From Flammeovirgaceae bacterium (GTDB lineage: Bacteria; Bacteroidota; Bacteroidia; Cytophagales; Cyclobacteriaceae): a stretch of DNA of 64,000 nt. The stretch covers positions 47,595 through 111,594 of the forward strand of contig JAIYCV010000033.1 in assembly GCA_027487845.1 (NCBI GenBank), in the 5' to 3' direction. A model generated the notes under the pieces. It had not been told where the DNA came from. It saw only the letters and a list, made by a program, of their open reading frames with translations, and searched no databases. This document shows, in pieces, positions 33,220 through 41,705 of the stretch. Positions within the stretch are counted from its first letter, which is position 1, and each line of letters starts with the position of its first letter. Position numbers and translations under genes: made by a program.

Positions 33220-35799
33220 TTAACGAATATTCGGAATCTCAATGGTGAACGTTGTGCCCACGCGATAGTTGCTTTGAAACCATATTTTACCATTTAGCTT
33301 TTCAACCGCTTTTTTTGCAATGTAAAGCCCAAGTCCGTTTCCCTTTGATCTTTCATTTGCTCTAAAATACATTTCAAAAACTCTCGGTTTGTGTTCTTCT
33401 TGTATTCCCTGCCCGTTATCCTCTACCTCAATGAATGTAATTGTTGGATTAACCGAGGCCCTAATACTAATTCTGGGATGATCTGTACCTGCGAAATGAA
33501 TCGCATTCTCAATAACATTTTCAAGTATGATCTTGATCATTGCCGGATAGGAGACAAAAGAAATGGACGATTCTACTTCTTTGTGCAACGTTATGTTGTT
33601 TTCACGAAGTGTTTTATCGAAACCATCCAGCACTTCATTTATTTGATCTATAAGAAACACTTCCTTAAAAATCATTTGGTTCGTCCCAACATCACTGATA
33701 GATGCAAGCTTTTGAAGCATCTTATCTAGGCTAGTAGCTGTTTCTGCAACCTTGTCGAACAGCTCTAAAGCAACGGGATCTTTCAGCGTAATTTTCGCAA
33801 CACCGACCAACCCCAAGAAGGTGGTTATCGGTCGTCTAAAGTCATGAGATGAACGGTAAAAAAAAGTATCCAATTCTTTAAAGGCTTGCCTCAATTCAGA
33901 GGTACGGGTCTCCACTTTCGCTTCCAGGGTTTTGTTTATATTAGCTATTTGTTGATTTGCTTCTTGCAGCTCCTCAGACTGTGCTTGTATTTCTTCTTGC
34001 TGATCTTTCAGTTCGCGATTGGTTCTGTTTTTTTCTCGATACAGGAGCAATATAAAAATCCCGCCAATGGCCAGTATCACTGCGCCAATTATTGTTAATG
34101 TGATAACCCAATTTTTTCTAGATAATTCAGCCTCTTGCAGACGCAACTGGTTACGCTGAGCATCTTGTGTTTGCTTCAATAGCATAATATCCATCTCTTT
34201 CATCTCCACATTGTAAATTGCCTTTGACTCCGCCAATTTTATCGCAGATTTCTCTGAATAAACACTATCGTTCCATTGCTGAAAAATTAGTTGGTATTCA
34301 AATGCCTTTTTATACTCATTTTTCGCTCGATAATAATTGGCAAACTCTTGTGCATTGTTGCGCTTCAATAAATAAGAATCACTGTAATCTGAAATTAACT
34401 TCGCTTTGGTAAGATAGGAGTATGCTTCATCCAATTTTCCCGAGTTGACAAGTATACGACCTATTGTGTTGTACGAAATTGCTATACTTTGTTTAGTACT
34501 CAAGGGTTTCTCCAGTTCAACTGCCTGCTTATAATACTCTATTGCCTTATCAATCTGGTCCAGCTTTTCATACACCAAAGCCAAATTAAAGATGGATGCC
34601 GAAACACCGACTTGAAAGTCAATCTCCTTGCGGATCGCCAACGCTTTTTCTAGCTCTCCAATCGATTTTAGATACTTTTTTTGAAGGAGATAAATCAACC
34701 CAAACAAGTTATGGCAGTTGGAAACTCCTTTTCTGTCACCAATTGCTGTTCTAATTTCCATAGATTTATTACAATAGATCAACGCATTCTTAAAATCCCC
34801 TAAGTCTTTTTCAATCCATCCGAGTTCAGAATAAATCAACGCAGTCTCAGCCTGCAAGCCAAGCTCCTCAGTTACGCGTAGCGCTTTGTGGAAATATTGA
34901 GAGGCAATGTCATAGTGGGCCAACTCAGAGTAAATTTCACCAATTTGAATTAGCACTTTTACATATTGAGGCGGATAAGCGTATTTTTTCGTTAACTCAA
35001 GGGCTTTGAAACAAAACAAAAGTGCTGTTGAATAATTACCTTTTTCATATTCAAGCTCACCTTTGCTTAACTCACACATAATCTGGTGATAAAAATCCTC
35101 GAACTGAGTAGAGGCTACACATATGCTGTCATAATAGCTTAGAGAACGATCAAATTGAAGGATATTCTTGTATGCTTGACCGTAGATACTCCATAGATCC
35201 AGACGCACATACTGATCGGTACTTTTATCGCGGTTCAAATACTTTTGTGCTGAATCGGCCAGTCCAATTGCTTCCTTGTTTCTCCAAAGAATTAAATTTA
35301 CGATCGCCATGTTTTTATAAATCGCGGAGTATATTTCCCAACTCTTATAGTTATTCTTTATTGCTTTGTTGTAGGTAATGAAAGCCGAGTCATACTTACC
35401 CATATCGCGATAACAATTGCCTAAGAGTGAAAGATTATAAGCTGTTGTAGCATCGTTTGGTTGTCCCTTTATTTTATCGGAGCTAAGGAAGTAGCCGATC
35501 GCTTTCTTAAACTTCGATTTACTTGAAAAACCAAGGCCGACCATCGTGTACGCGTATTTCAACCCTTTCGAGTACCTAATCTTCTTTGCTAAGCTCAACG
35601 CGTTATGGGCATAATTTGAGGCGATGCTATCGTTGTAATCGTAGTATTGGTAGGCAAGTAGGTTAAGTACATCCACTTTAGCAGTTGTACTAATTTCCCG
35701 CCTCAGCAGGTTTTCAAGGCTGTCTTTAATTGCAGGTTGACCTTTTACTTCAGGTAAGGCGGCCAACGCACAAACTATTAAAAGAAAGGTTGTTTTCAC
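33220..35799 (-). CDS. TPR-domain sensor histidine kinase
   Basis: An 859-residue protein. A signal peptide (MKTTFLLIVCALAALPEVKG) precedes about ten tetratricopeptide repeats (about 40-530). Then come a coiled segment, a membrane helix (WVITLTIIGAVILAIGGIFILLLY, about 568-591), a coiled coil (NRELKDQQEEIQAQSEELQEANQQIANIN), and a kinase core with an H-box-like SSHDFRRPIT (His near 650). An HATPase_c domain follows (ILENVIENAIHFA N-box, DNGQGIQ G1, GNGLGLYIAKK G2). The TPRs lie outside the inner membrane, a design common in Bacteroidota. No response regulator is adjacent, so the output is unknown. The sensing role of the TPR part is inferred. Confidence 0.93.
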   Translation of the reverse strand: MKTTFLLIVCALAALPEVKGQPAIKDSLENLLRREISTTAKVDVLNLLAYQYYDYNDSIASNYAHNALSLAKKIRYSKGLKYAYTMVGLGFSSKSKFKKAIGYFLSSDKIKGQPNDATTAYNLSLLGNCYRDMGKYDSAFITYNKAIKNNYKSWEIYSAIYKNMAIVNLILWRNKEAIGLADSAQKYLNRDKSTDQYVRLDLWSIYGQAYKNILQFDRSLSYYDSICVASTQFEDFYHQIMCELSKGELEYEKGNYSTALLFCFKALELTKKYAYPPQYVKVLIQIGEIYSELAHYDIASQYFHKALRVTEELGLQAETALIYSELGWIEKDLGDFKNALIYCNKSMEIRTAIGDRKGVSNCHNLFGLIYLLQKKYLKSIGELEKALAIRKEIDFQVGVSASIFNLALVYEKLDQIDKAIEYYKQAVELEKPLSTKQSIAISYNTIGRILVNSGKLDEAYSYLTKAKLISDYSDSYLLKRNNAQEFANYYRAKNEYKKAFEYQLIFQQWNDSVYSEKSAIKLAESKAIYNVEMKEMDIMLLKQTQDAQRNQLRLQEAELSRKNWVITLTIIGAVILAIGGIFILLLYREKNRTNRELKDQQEEIQAQSEELQEANQQIANINKTLEAKVETRTSELRQAFKELDTFFYRSSHDFRRPITTFLGLVGVAKITLKDPVALELFDKVAETATSLDKMLQKLASISDVGTNQMIFKEVFLIDQINEVLDGFDKTLRENNITLHKEVESSISFVSYPAMIKIILENVIENAIHFAGTDHPRISIRASVNPTITFIEVEDNGQGIQEEHKPRVFEMYFRANERSKGNGLGLYIAKKAVEKLNGKIWFQSNYRVGTTFTIEIPNIR

Positions 35800-35824
35800 A
35801 AGTAATCAGTAAACTTAGTTGACC

Positions 35825-36109
35825 CTAATAACATGTACAAAGTAAAACCCAACTACTTGCAATGGTATAATGCAGGACAAATAGTAAGGGCAGTTTTTGT
35901 CTATATAGAAAAATGCTAATCACCATCGTAGCCATAGGGATGACGAACAGCGCGCACGCACTGTTTAGTTGTAGGTAGGGATAAAATAACAGGCCTGCAG
36001 CACAAAATAGAATCCCCGAAAGGGCAAAACCGATTCCAAATTTAGCCTTTAGCAAGATAAATTCACGCGGGTCATAGTTTTTCAAAACAAATTGAAAAAA
36101 GGCGTTCAT
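35825..36109 (-). CDS. Small membrane protein, unknown
   Basis: A 94-residue protein with a soluble start (MNAFFQFVLKNYDPREFILLKAK) and three hydrophobic stretches: FGIGFALSGILFCAAGLLFYPYL, ACALFVIPMATMVISIFLY and LPLLFVLHYTIASSWVLLCTCY. I do not recognise a family. It lies upstream of the sensor kinase on the same strand, 25 bp away, and may share its transcript. Confidence 0.55.
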   Translation of the reverse strand: MNAFFQFVLKNYDPREFILLKAKFGIGFALSGILFCAAGLLFYPYLQLNSACALFVIPMATMVISIFLYRQKLPLLFVLHYTIASSWVLLCTCY

Positions 36110-36357
36110 AACACAAATTGAAAAGTATAATTGAAATTACCTAAAAATGACAAAAATTACTGTGGGAGGTATCCAAAAATCGGCCTCGGGAACAGTAATT
36201 TAGATATTAAAAGTTTACTCGGTAAAGTAATTGCTAGCAGAAATAATTCCCTAGGTTCATTAAAAAATATCGCTGGAAAGCTCTTCGGTAACTGACCCGT
36301 GGGGCTGGTATCAGAAAGAGAAATTTATTTTTAGAACTAATCTTTGACTTAAGCACC
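36110..36357. other. Intergenic region without recognisable features
   Basis: About 250 bp between two minus-strand genes. It is A/T-rich and stop-rich in all frames. I see no RNA gene, strong hairpin or repeat. The promoter for the downstream small membrane protein probably lies here. Confidence 0.5.
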
Positions 36358-36726
36358 TTAATTTATAAATACGCTGGCATGGGGAACATCTTCTATTCGA
36401 TAATAAATTTTTAGCCCTCTTTCTCTTGCTATGCGCACATCTTCGTCCGCGCCTTTGCTAGCTCCTTCAAGTCTCAACACGGCATCGCATTTCAAAAGTA
36501 ACCGATGCGCGGTTGGGTATTGTATTTCTTCAAATGCCGCGTCTCCTAGTTTTTTCGAACCAGCTAATTTCATAAGAGGCAGCGCAACCCACTCTCCTAT
36601 TATTGGTACGTGCCCCAATCTAAAAAGTGGCAATGCAACAGATTCTAACCGATCCAAGTTCTGCTTTATTAAGACCGGATCATCATTAGTGCCGCTTCGG
36701 TAAGGGCCCGCAATAAGTATCATCAT
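36358..36726 (-). CDS. DUF4406 / nucleoside-deoxyribosyltransferase-like protein
   Basis: A 122-residue protein from ATG 36726 (MMILIAGPYRSGTND); a start nine codons upstream adds MLFWKKINF, which is unlike the family. The pattern ILIAGPYRSGTNDDPVLIKQNLDRLESVALPLFRLGHVPIIGEWVALPL, with later KCDAVLRLEGASKGADEDVRIARERGLKIYY, matches DUF4406, a Rossmann-like relative of nucleoside 2-deoxyribosyltransferases. The GPYR opening and the SxGADxD(V/I) motif correspond to the nucleotide-binding loop and the acidic catalytic region. Its substrate is unknown. Confidence 0.78.
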   Translation of the reverse strand: MMILIAGPYRSGTNDDPVLIKQNLDRLESVALPLFRLGHVPIIGEWVALPLMKLAGSKKLGDAAFEEIQYPTAHRLLLKCDAVLRLEGASKGADEDVRIARERGLKIYYRIEDVPHASVFIN

Positions 36727-36808
36727 AAAATTGATCTTTTTCCAAAATAGCAAAAAATTGTTTGAGCGGTTGATTAATGTAGATTAAGAAGTTTAGCCAA
36801 AACAATAC

Positions 36809-37399
36809 CTAGCTCCTTCTTCTCCGCAACACACTTAAAAATTCAGGAGTAATTCCTAAGTAAGATGCAATTTGTTTTTGAGTTACCTGCCTTGCAACGT
36901 GTGGATACTTAGAAAGAAAATTACGATAGCGTTCATCCGCTGAAAGCGAAAGATTTTGAATGGTTCTCAATTGCTCACGCACATAGGCATTCTGCATGAT
37001 GATGCGAAAAAATCTCTCAAATTTTGGAACTTCAACATACAATGTTTCCAAACCAGATTTCGATAAATGAATAACTGTACTGTCTTCAACGACTTCAATC
37101 GTGACCATTGCAGGGAATTCATTCAGGAAACAATACATGTCTGTTATCCACCAATCGGCTACAGCAAACATAATAGTAGCCTGTTTATCATCTTTATCCA
37201 GATGGTAAGCGCGCAATATACCGCGGCAAACAAAACTAATTTGTTGGCAAAGTTGCCCTGCGCTCAACAGTCTCGATTTTCTAGGTACTTCTTCAATGGT
37301 AAGAAGAGAAAGGAAATAGTTGATCTCATTTTTTTCAAGCGAGATATGCTTGGATACATTGTTAAGAATGAGCGCATGTTCCATCAATCGCGTTAACAT
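36809..37399 (-). CDS. Crp/Fnr family transcriptional regulator
   Basis: A 196-residue protein. Residues about 20-140 are a cyclic-nucleotide-binding-like jelly roll (EVPRKSRLLSAGQLCQQISFVCRGILRAYHLDKDDKQATIMF, then VVEDSTVIHLSKSGLETLYVEVPKFERFFRIIMQ). A C-terminal helix-turn-helix follows (VTQKQIASYLGITPEFLSVLRRR). The PxFxxxFxxxxQxxxxxxxxR pattern is common in the Bacteroidota Crp/Fnr subgroup, which usually lacks the cAMP-contacting Arg-Ser pair; none is seen here. The start overlaps the stop of the DUF1801 gene (TAATG), indicating coupled translation. An internal ATG at 37384 is an alternative. Confidence 0.9.
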   Translation of the reverse strand: MLTRLMEHALILNNVSKHISLEKNEINYFLSLLTIEEVPRKSRLLSAGQLCQQISFVCRGILRAYHLDKDDKQATIMFAVADWWITDMYCFLNEFPAMVTIEVVEDSTVIHLSKSGLETLYVEVPKFERFFRIIMQNAYVREQLRTIQNLSLSADERYRNFLSKYPHVARQVTQKQIASYLGITPEFLSVLRRRRS

Positions 37400-37767
37400 T
37401 AATTCATTTTTATTTTTTGCTTTTCGGAATTCTCCAGCACTCTAAATTTCACGATGGTTTCAATTAACTTCAACGGCAAAGGTTCATCAATTGGAAACTG
37501 AACAGATCCTTTACCCGATTTATAGCCACTCAATTCAGATTTAAATTCCTCAATACCCCGGCCCGTTGGGTAAAAACCAATGTGCTTTTCATAGCCCGCA
37601 AAATAGACCAAAATGCCATTCTGTTTATAGGCTGGCATTGCATAGCTAATCACTTCTTCCGCATTTGGCGCAGCCTTTTTAATTGTGGCTCGCATTTGTT
37701 GTAAAAGTTTTTGAGTACTGGCGGGAAACCACGAAATATATTCGTCTACAGAGGTTGGCTTTTTCAT
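37399..37767 (-). CDS. DUF1801 (YdhG-like) family protein
   Basis: A 122-residue cytoplasmic protein of the DUF1801 family: TSVDEYISWFPASTQKLLQQMRATIKKAAPNAEEVISYAMPAYKQNGILVYFAGYEKHIGFYPTGRGIEEFKSELSGYKSGKGSVQFPIDEPLPLKLIETIVKFR. The EVISYxMPAYK and GKGSVQFPxxxPxP blocks are the family hallmark. The family includes a Bacillus protein proposed as a frataxin-like iron carrier, but a general function is not established. It is the first gene of a two-gene operon with the Crp-like regulator. Confidence 0.92.
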   Translation of the reverse strand: MKKPTSVDEYISWFPASTQKLLQQMRATIKKAAPNAEEVISYAMPAYKQNGILVYFAGYEKHIGFYPTGRGIEEFKSELSGYKSGKGSVQFPIDEPLPLKLIETIVKFRVLENSEKQKIKMN

Positions 37768-37866
37768 TTGGAATTCAATAATTACAGGTTACAAATTACA
37801 TATTTTGACTTCTAGTATAAAATTTTTTTGAGCTGATTACTCGCCACTAACAACTATTTTTGCCGC

Positions 37867-39909
37867 ATGATTAATAAAACTGAGCTTGAGGAGCGCGAAT
37901 ACTTGGAAGTAATTAAAGAGAAATTACTGCTTGCCATAAAGCGTGCTGACGACAGCGTAAAACAATTCTCCACCGAACTCAGACAAAACAAAGAATATAT
38001 TTATGAGCATCAGTCGGGCATGGATGATGCCGACATGGTAGCCGCAGGTCAATCGATTAACCGCATGGCCTTTACAGGCGAAAACTCCGTAGCCAGAAAA
38101 AAGAAATTACTTAAGCTGGGGGAATCTCCCTATTTCGGCCGAATCGATTTTCTTACCGATGGCGAAACCAGTTCTGTTTACATTGGAATTTATACATTCT
38201 CAGATGAAAAAATGCAAGCTAATCTGATCTACGACTGGCGAGCCCCCATCTCTTCCCTATTTTATGATTTTGAGTTGGGAGAAGCACATTATAAAACTCC
38301 ATCAGGGAACATTCGCGGAGAAATTCTTCTAAAGCGCCAGTATAAAATCAGAGAAGGCAAGATGGAATTCATGATAGAAAATGCGGTGAATATTCATGAT
38401 GACATTCTGCAAAAAGAGTTAAGTAAATCGAGTGACGACAAAATGAAGAACATCGTTGCCACTATTCAGCGCGATCAAAATGCAGTAATTAGAAATGAAA
38501 CTGCATCGGTAATGATCATTCAGGGCGTGGCTGGTTCAGGAAAAACCTCTATTGCACTTCATCGAATTGCGTTTCTCTTATATCGGTTTAAAGATACAAT
38601 CAGCGCAAAAGACATTCTGATCATTTCACCCAACAAGGTTTTTGCAGACTACATCAGTAATGTCTTGCCGGAACTTGGCGAGGAACAAATTCCTGAAATG
38701 GGCATGGAAGAATTGGCGGCCGACTTGCTTGAAAATAAGTTTACTTTTCAAAGTTTCTTTGAACAAGTTTCGCTGCTGCTCGATCAACATGATCCAAACT
38801 TTATCGAACGAATCCAATTCAAATCGTCTTTCGAATTTTTAAGTAAGCTCAACCAATATATCATTTACATCGAAAATAATTATTTTATATTCACCGAATT
38901 GCAAGTAGGCAAAGTCATTGTTCCATTTCCATTCATTCTAGAACGATTCAAAGCCTACCATCGCATTCCCTTATTGAAACGATTTAACGAAATCGTTAAG
39001 GACGTGCAAAATTATGTACGAGATGCCACAAAACGAAAACTAATGGGCCATGAGAAAGCAGTTATTTGGGAAGCTGTGCCGCGCATGTTCAAAATAAACA
39101 CACTAACTGACCTATATAAAGATTTCTATGCCTGGATAGGCAAAAGCAATTTATTTAAAGTAGATCATGGCGGGCGGCTAGAGTATGCGGATGTGTTTCC
39201 GATGATCTATTTTAAAATCCGACTGGAAGGAATACCCGCCTACCAACACGTAAAGCACTTGCTGGTAGATGAAATGCAAGACTATACGCCTGTCCAATAT
39301 TCTGTTTTATCCAGAATTTTCACCTGCAAAAAGACTATTTTAGGTGACGTAAACCAACCGGTAAATCCATACAGTGCTTCTTCCTCTGAAGGCATTGAAC
39401 AAGTTTTTCCGCAGGCGGAGATTGTCAAACTGTTCAGGAGTTACCGCTCCACGTTCGAGATCACAAATTTCACCCTACAGATTTCAAACAATCCAAATCT
39501 AATTGCCATGGAACGACATGGTGAAAAACCCACCTCCAAAGGGTTTGAAAATAATAGGGAAGAGCTAGAAGAAATAAAAAACGTAATCGAACAATTTAAA
39601 AAATCAAATCACACCTCGCTGGGTGTTATTTGCAAAACTCAAGAACAGGCAGAATTTGTATTTGAGCAAGTAAAGTCAACAAAGGTTCATCTGCTAACGG
39701 CAGACAGCACCTCATTTAAAGAAGGGATTATTATCACCACTGTTCACCTCGCAAAGGGATTGGAATTTGATGAAGTAATTGTGCCCTTTGCATCTGCCAG
39801 AAACTATCACACCGCAATGGACAGAAGTATGCTTTACATCGCTTGCACGCGAGCTATGCACCGACTCACTTTAAGTTATACGAAAGAACGAACTAGTTTC
39901 CTAAAGTAA
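37867..39909 (+). CDS. helD: HelD-like UvrD-family helicase (RNA polymerase recycling factor)
   Basis: A 680-residue SF1 ATPase. It begins with a long antiparallel coiled-coil-like arm (about 1-60), then the HelD-specific region YFGRIDF...YIGIYTFSDE...LIYDWRAPISSLFYDFE (about 90-150). Helicase motifs follow: Walker A GVAGSGKTSIALHR (about 219-232), DEXX box LVDEMQDYTP (about 465-474), motif IV RSYRST, motif V TTVHLAKGLEFDEVIVP, and motif VI YIACTRAM. HelD binds RNA polymerase and removes it from DNA using ATP. It is somewhat shorter than Bacillus HelD (about 770). It is monocistronic. Specific recycling activity is inferred from the family. Confidence 0.88.
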   Translation: MINKTELEEREYLEVIKEKLLLAIKRADDSVKQFSTELRQNKEYIYEHQSGMDDADMVAAGQSINRMAFTGENSVARKKKLLKLGESPYFGRIDFLTDGETSSVYIGIYTFSDEKMQANLIYDWRAPISSLFYDFELGEAHYKTPSGNIRGEILLKRQYKIREGKMEFMIENAVNIHDDILQKELSKSSDDKMKNIVATIQRDQNAVIRNETASVMIIQGVAGSGKTSIALHRIAFLLYRFKDTISAKDILIISPNKVFADYISNVLPELGEEQIPEMGMEELAADLLENKFTFQSFFEQVSLLLDQHDPNFIERIQFKSSFEFLSKLNQYIIYIENNYFIFTELQVGKVIVPFPFILERFKAYHRIPLLKRFNEIVKDVQNYVRDATKRKLMGHEKAVIWEAVPRMFKINTLTDLYKDFYAWIGKSNLFKVDHGGRLEYADVFPMIYFKIRLEGIPAYQHVKHLLVDEMQDYTPVQYSVLSRIFTCKKTILGDVNQPVNPYSASSSEGIEQVFPQAEIVKLFRSYRSTFEITNFTLQISNNPNLIAMERHGEKPTSKGFENNREELEEIKNVIEQFKKSNHTSLGVICKTQEQAEFVFEQVKSTKVHLLTADSTSFKEGIIITTVHLAKGLEFDEVIVPFASARNYHTAMDRSMLYIACTRAMHRLTLSYTKERTSFLK

Positions 39910-40048
39910 GCAGGTTAACTAAGTATGGTTGCTGACTTCCTGCGCAACCTGGTTAACCGATCATTTTTTTATTTACAACACTAGATGTGACTTTACTCTG
40001 TGTTTGGCTTTGAATGCCGTGTGCGGCCTTGCTAAGTGCTGAAGTTAG

Positions 40049-40438
40049 CTAGTTCCCTTTCGAGGGAACTACAATTGGTTGATTTAGATGAAAAGGAATC
40101 TGATACGGCCCCCAACTGGAAGATGGATGGTAGGTAAATTTTCCATCTACATAATAGTCTGCTGCATTGTAAATTTTTACTCGTGGAATTTTAAAATTTA
40201 ATTTGATTGGGCTTTCATTTGCCGTTGTTATTCTCAAAATTGACGAACCACTTTCAATATTTTGTAAATATTTAGATATAAGAATCGAATCCTTTGCTTG
40301 CCGCACGCCTTTGATTTTTAAATCTACCGTCTGCTGACTCAAAGAAAAAAAAGGAATTAATGATAAAAAATACAAAGTCAAATATTTACTTGCTGAAACA
40401 TCCATTTTCATATTGAAAAGTTTAAATTGTTTAATCAT
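40049..40438 (-). CDS. Exported protein of unknown function
   Basis: A 129-residue protein. The start overlaps the stop of the upstream CarboxypepD_reg-like gene by 4 bp (ATGA), which supports this start and co-translation. A hydrophobic segment (YLTLYFLSLIPFFSLSQQ, about 19-36) is a signal peptide. The mature part (TVDLKIKGVRQAKDSILISKYLQNIESGSSILRITTANESPIKLNFKIPRVKIYN) looks beta-rich. I do not recognise a family. It probably works with its surface-protein neighbour. Confidence 0.65.
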   Translation of the reverse strand: MIKQFKLFNMKMDVSASKYLTLYFLSLIPFFSLSQQTVDLKIKGVRQAKDSILISKYLQNIESGSSILRITTANESPIKLNFKIPRVKIYNAADYYVDGKFTYHPSSSWGPYQIPFHLNQPIVVPSKGN

Positions 40439-41619
40439 CTTTCACCAAAGATCTTGGTAAACCCATCAAAAGATTTAAACTGACGGAGCAATTCTCTTTC
40501 TACAGGGGTTCTTTTAATAATTTCATTCGCCTCCCAAAACGAAGCATCGTAAGATGTTTCACTAATTGATTTAAAATCACTATCAGTCGTTGTATCTTCA
40601 AAGTTAGTTTGTACCTTTTCATGGGAAACAATTGTAAATATTGACTGACTTTTTACTCTTCTGACTTTGCGTTTATTTACCTGAAAGTCGTATAACAACT
40701 GATTTTGTATTGTACTTGGAAATCTATTTCCTTTGATTTTTATGTCGCAAAGAACATCTACTTTAAATGTCAGATCAAAAACTTTATCTCTTATTCTTTC
40801 ATCCAATGGATTGAATTTGGAATCTTTTATCGTACCCGAAAATCTACGGATATTGTAATCTTCGTCAATTATGAGCGTACCCTTAAAGCCAGGATAAGGA
40901 CAATCCTCCTTTGGGGCGAAAGATATGTAATAAAGAAGAGTATCTGACAATTTCCTTGTTTCATCTAACCTAAAATCAAAGTAATCTTCGGCACTAGGCA
41001 TGACGGGTACTATGTAAGACCTCGGTTCTTTTAAAGATAACGGTAATCGTTTAGTAAATATGGAGAAATTCCTATTTACGATATAGCCCTCCTTTTCAAA
41101 CTCAGTTCGAATCGCGTAACGACCTTGACTTACCTTCCATTTAGATATACCCTTCAATGAGACATCGGTTCTATAGAACATTTCTAATAGTTCTGAATAT
41201 ACATCTCCATTTTGGGTAGTCTGTCGATAGAAACAGTTAAAGGTTTCATTAGATGACGACCCTTCAATTTTACTAAAGGAATTTTGAATGATTGAAATAA
41301 CATTACTTCCATCAACAACAACTTCTTTCAATAAAACGGGGCTTTCAGTAAGCTGAATCACAGTATCAGCCTCATGGTCGAATAAAATAGAGATGGTCTC
41401 ATAGCCGACATGACTGAATACTATTGATAAATTGCTATGTTTTGTTGCGATTCGAAATTCACCATCTTCATTAGTTACCGTTCCAACTTCGTTAGTAGCT
41501 ATATGAACAAATTGTATAGGTAACCGAGATTTCATGTCAACTACCCTGCCAGTTATTTTAAACTGTGAAAAGGCATTTTGACTGATAACGACTGTAAAAA
41601 TAAAAAATCCAACCCTCAT
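40435..41619 (-). CDS. CarboxypepD_reg-like surface/outer-membrane-associated protein
   Basis: A 394-residue protein from ATG 41619 (MRVGFFIFTVVISQNAFSQ, a good signal peptide); an ATG ten codons upstream is possible. Residues about 20-95 are a carboxypeptidase regulatory-like domain: FKITGRVVDMKSRLPIQFVHIATNEVGTVTNEDGEFRI, then LSIVFSHVGYETISI and LLKEVVV. This is the module that opens SusC-type TonB receptors. The C-terminal 290 residues form a domain found in Bacteroidota proteins lacking the TonB barrel (FYRQTTQNGDVY...YISFAPKE...GTLIIDEDYNIRRFSG). Binding or stress-related roles are unproven. A terminator lies just upstream at 41659-41686. Confidence 0.85.
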   Translation of the reverse strand: MRVGFFIFTVVISQNAFSQFKITGRVVDMKSRLPIQFVHIATNEVGTVTNEDGEFRIATKHSNLSIVFSHVGYETISILFDHEADTVIQLTESPVLLKEVVVDGSNVISIIQNSFSKIEGSSSNETFNCFYRQTTQNGDVYSELLEMFYRTDVSLKGISKWKVSQGRYAIRTEFEKEGYIVNRNFSIFTKRLPLSLKEPRSYIVPVMPSAEDYFDFRLDETRKLSDTLLYYISFAPKEDCPYPGFKGTLIIDEDYNIRRFSGTIKDSKFNPLDERIRDKVFDLTFKVDVLCDIKIKGNRFPSTIQNQLLYDFQVNKRKVRRVKSQSIFTIVSHEKVQTNFEDTTTDSDFKSISETSYDASFWEANEIIKRTPVERELLRQFKSFDGFTKIFGER

Positions 41620-41658
41620 GTGGTCAATCAATAATACAGTTAAAAACAAAGTTCACCA

Positions 41659-41686
41659 AAAAAGCCTGACTTTCGTCAGGCTTTTT
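41659..41686. terminator. Strong bidirectional terminator
   Basis: AAAAAGCCTGAC (41659-41670), loop TTTC, GTCAGGCTTTTT (41675-41686): a perfect 12-bp stem with A- and T-tracts on both sides. On the minus strand it ends the ABC/M1 peptidase gene, whose stop is 20 bp away. Confidence 0.88.
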
Positions 41687-41705
41687 CTCCATCATCGCGG
41701 AAACG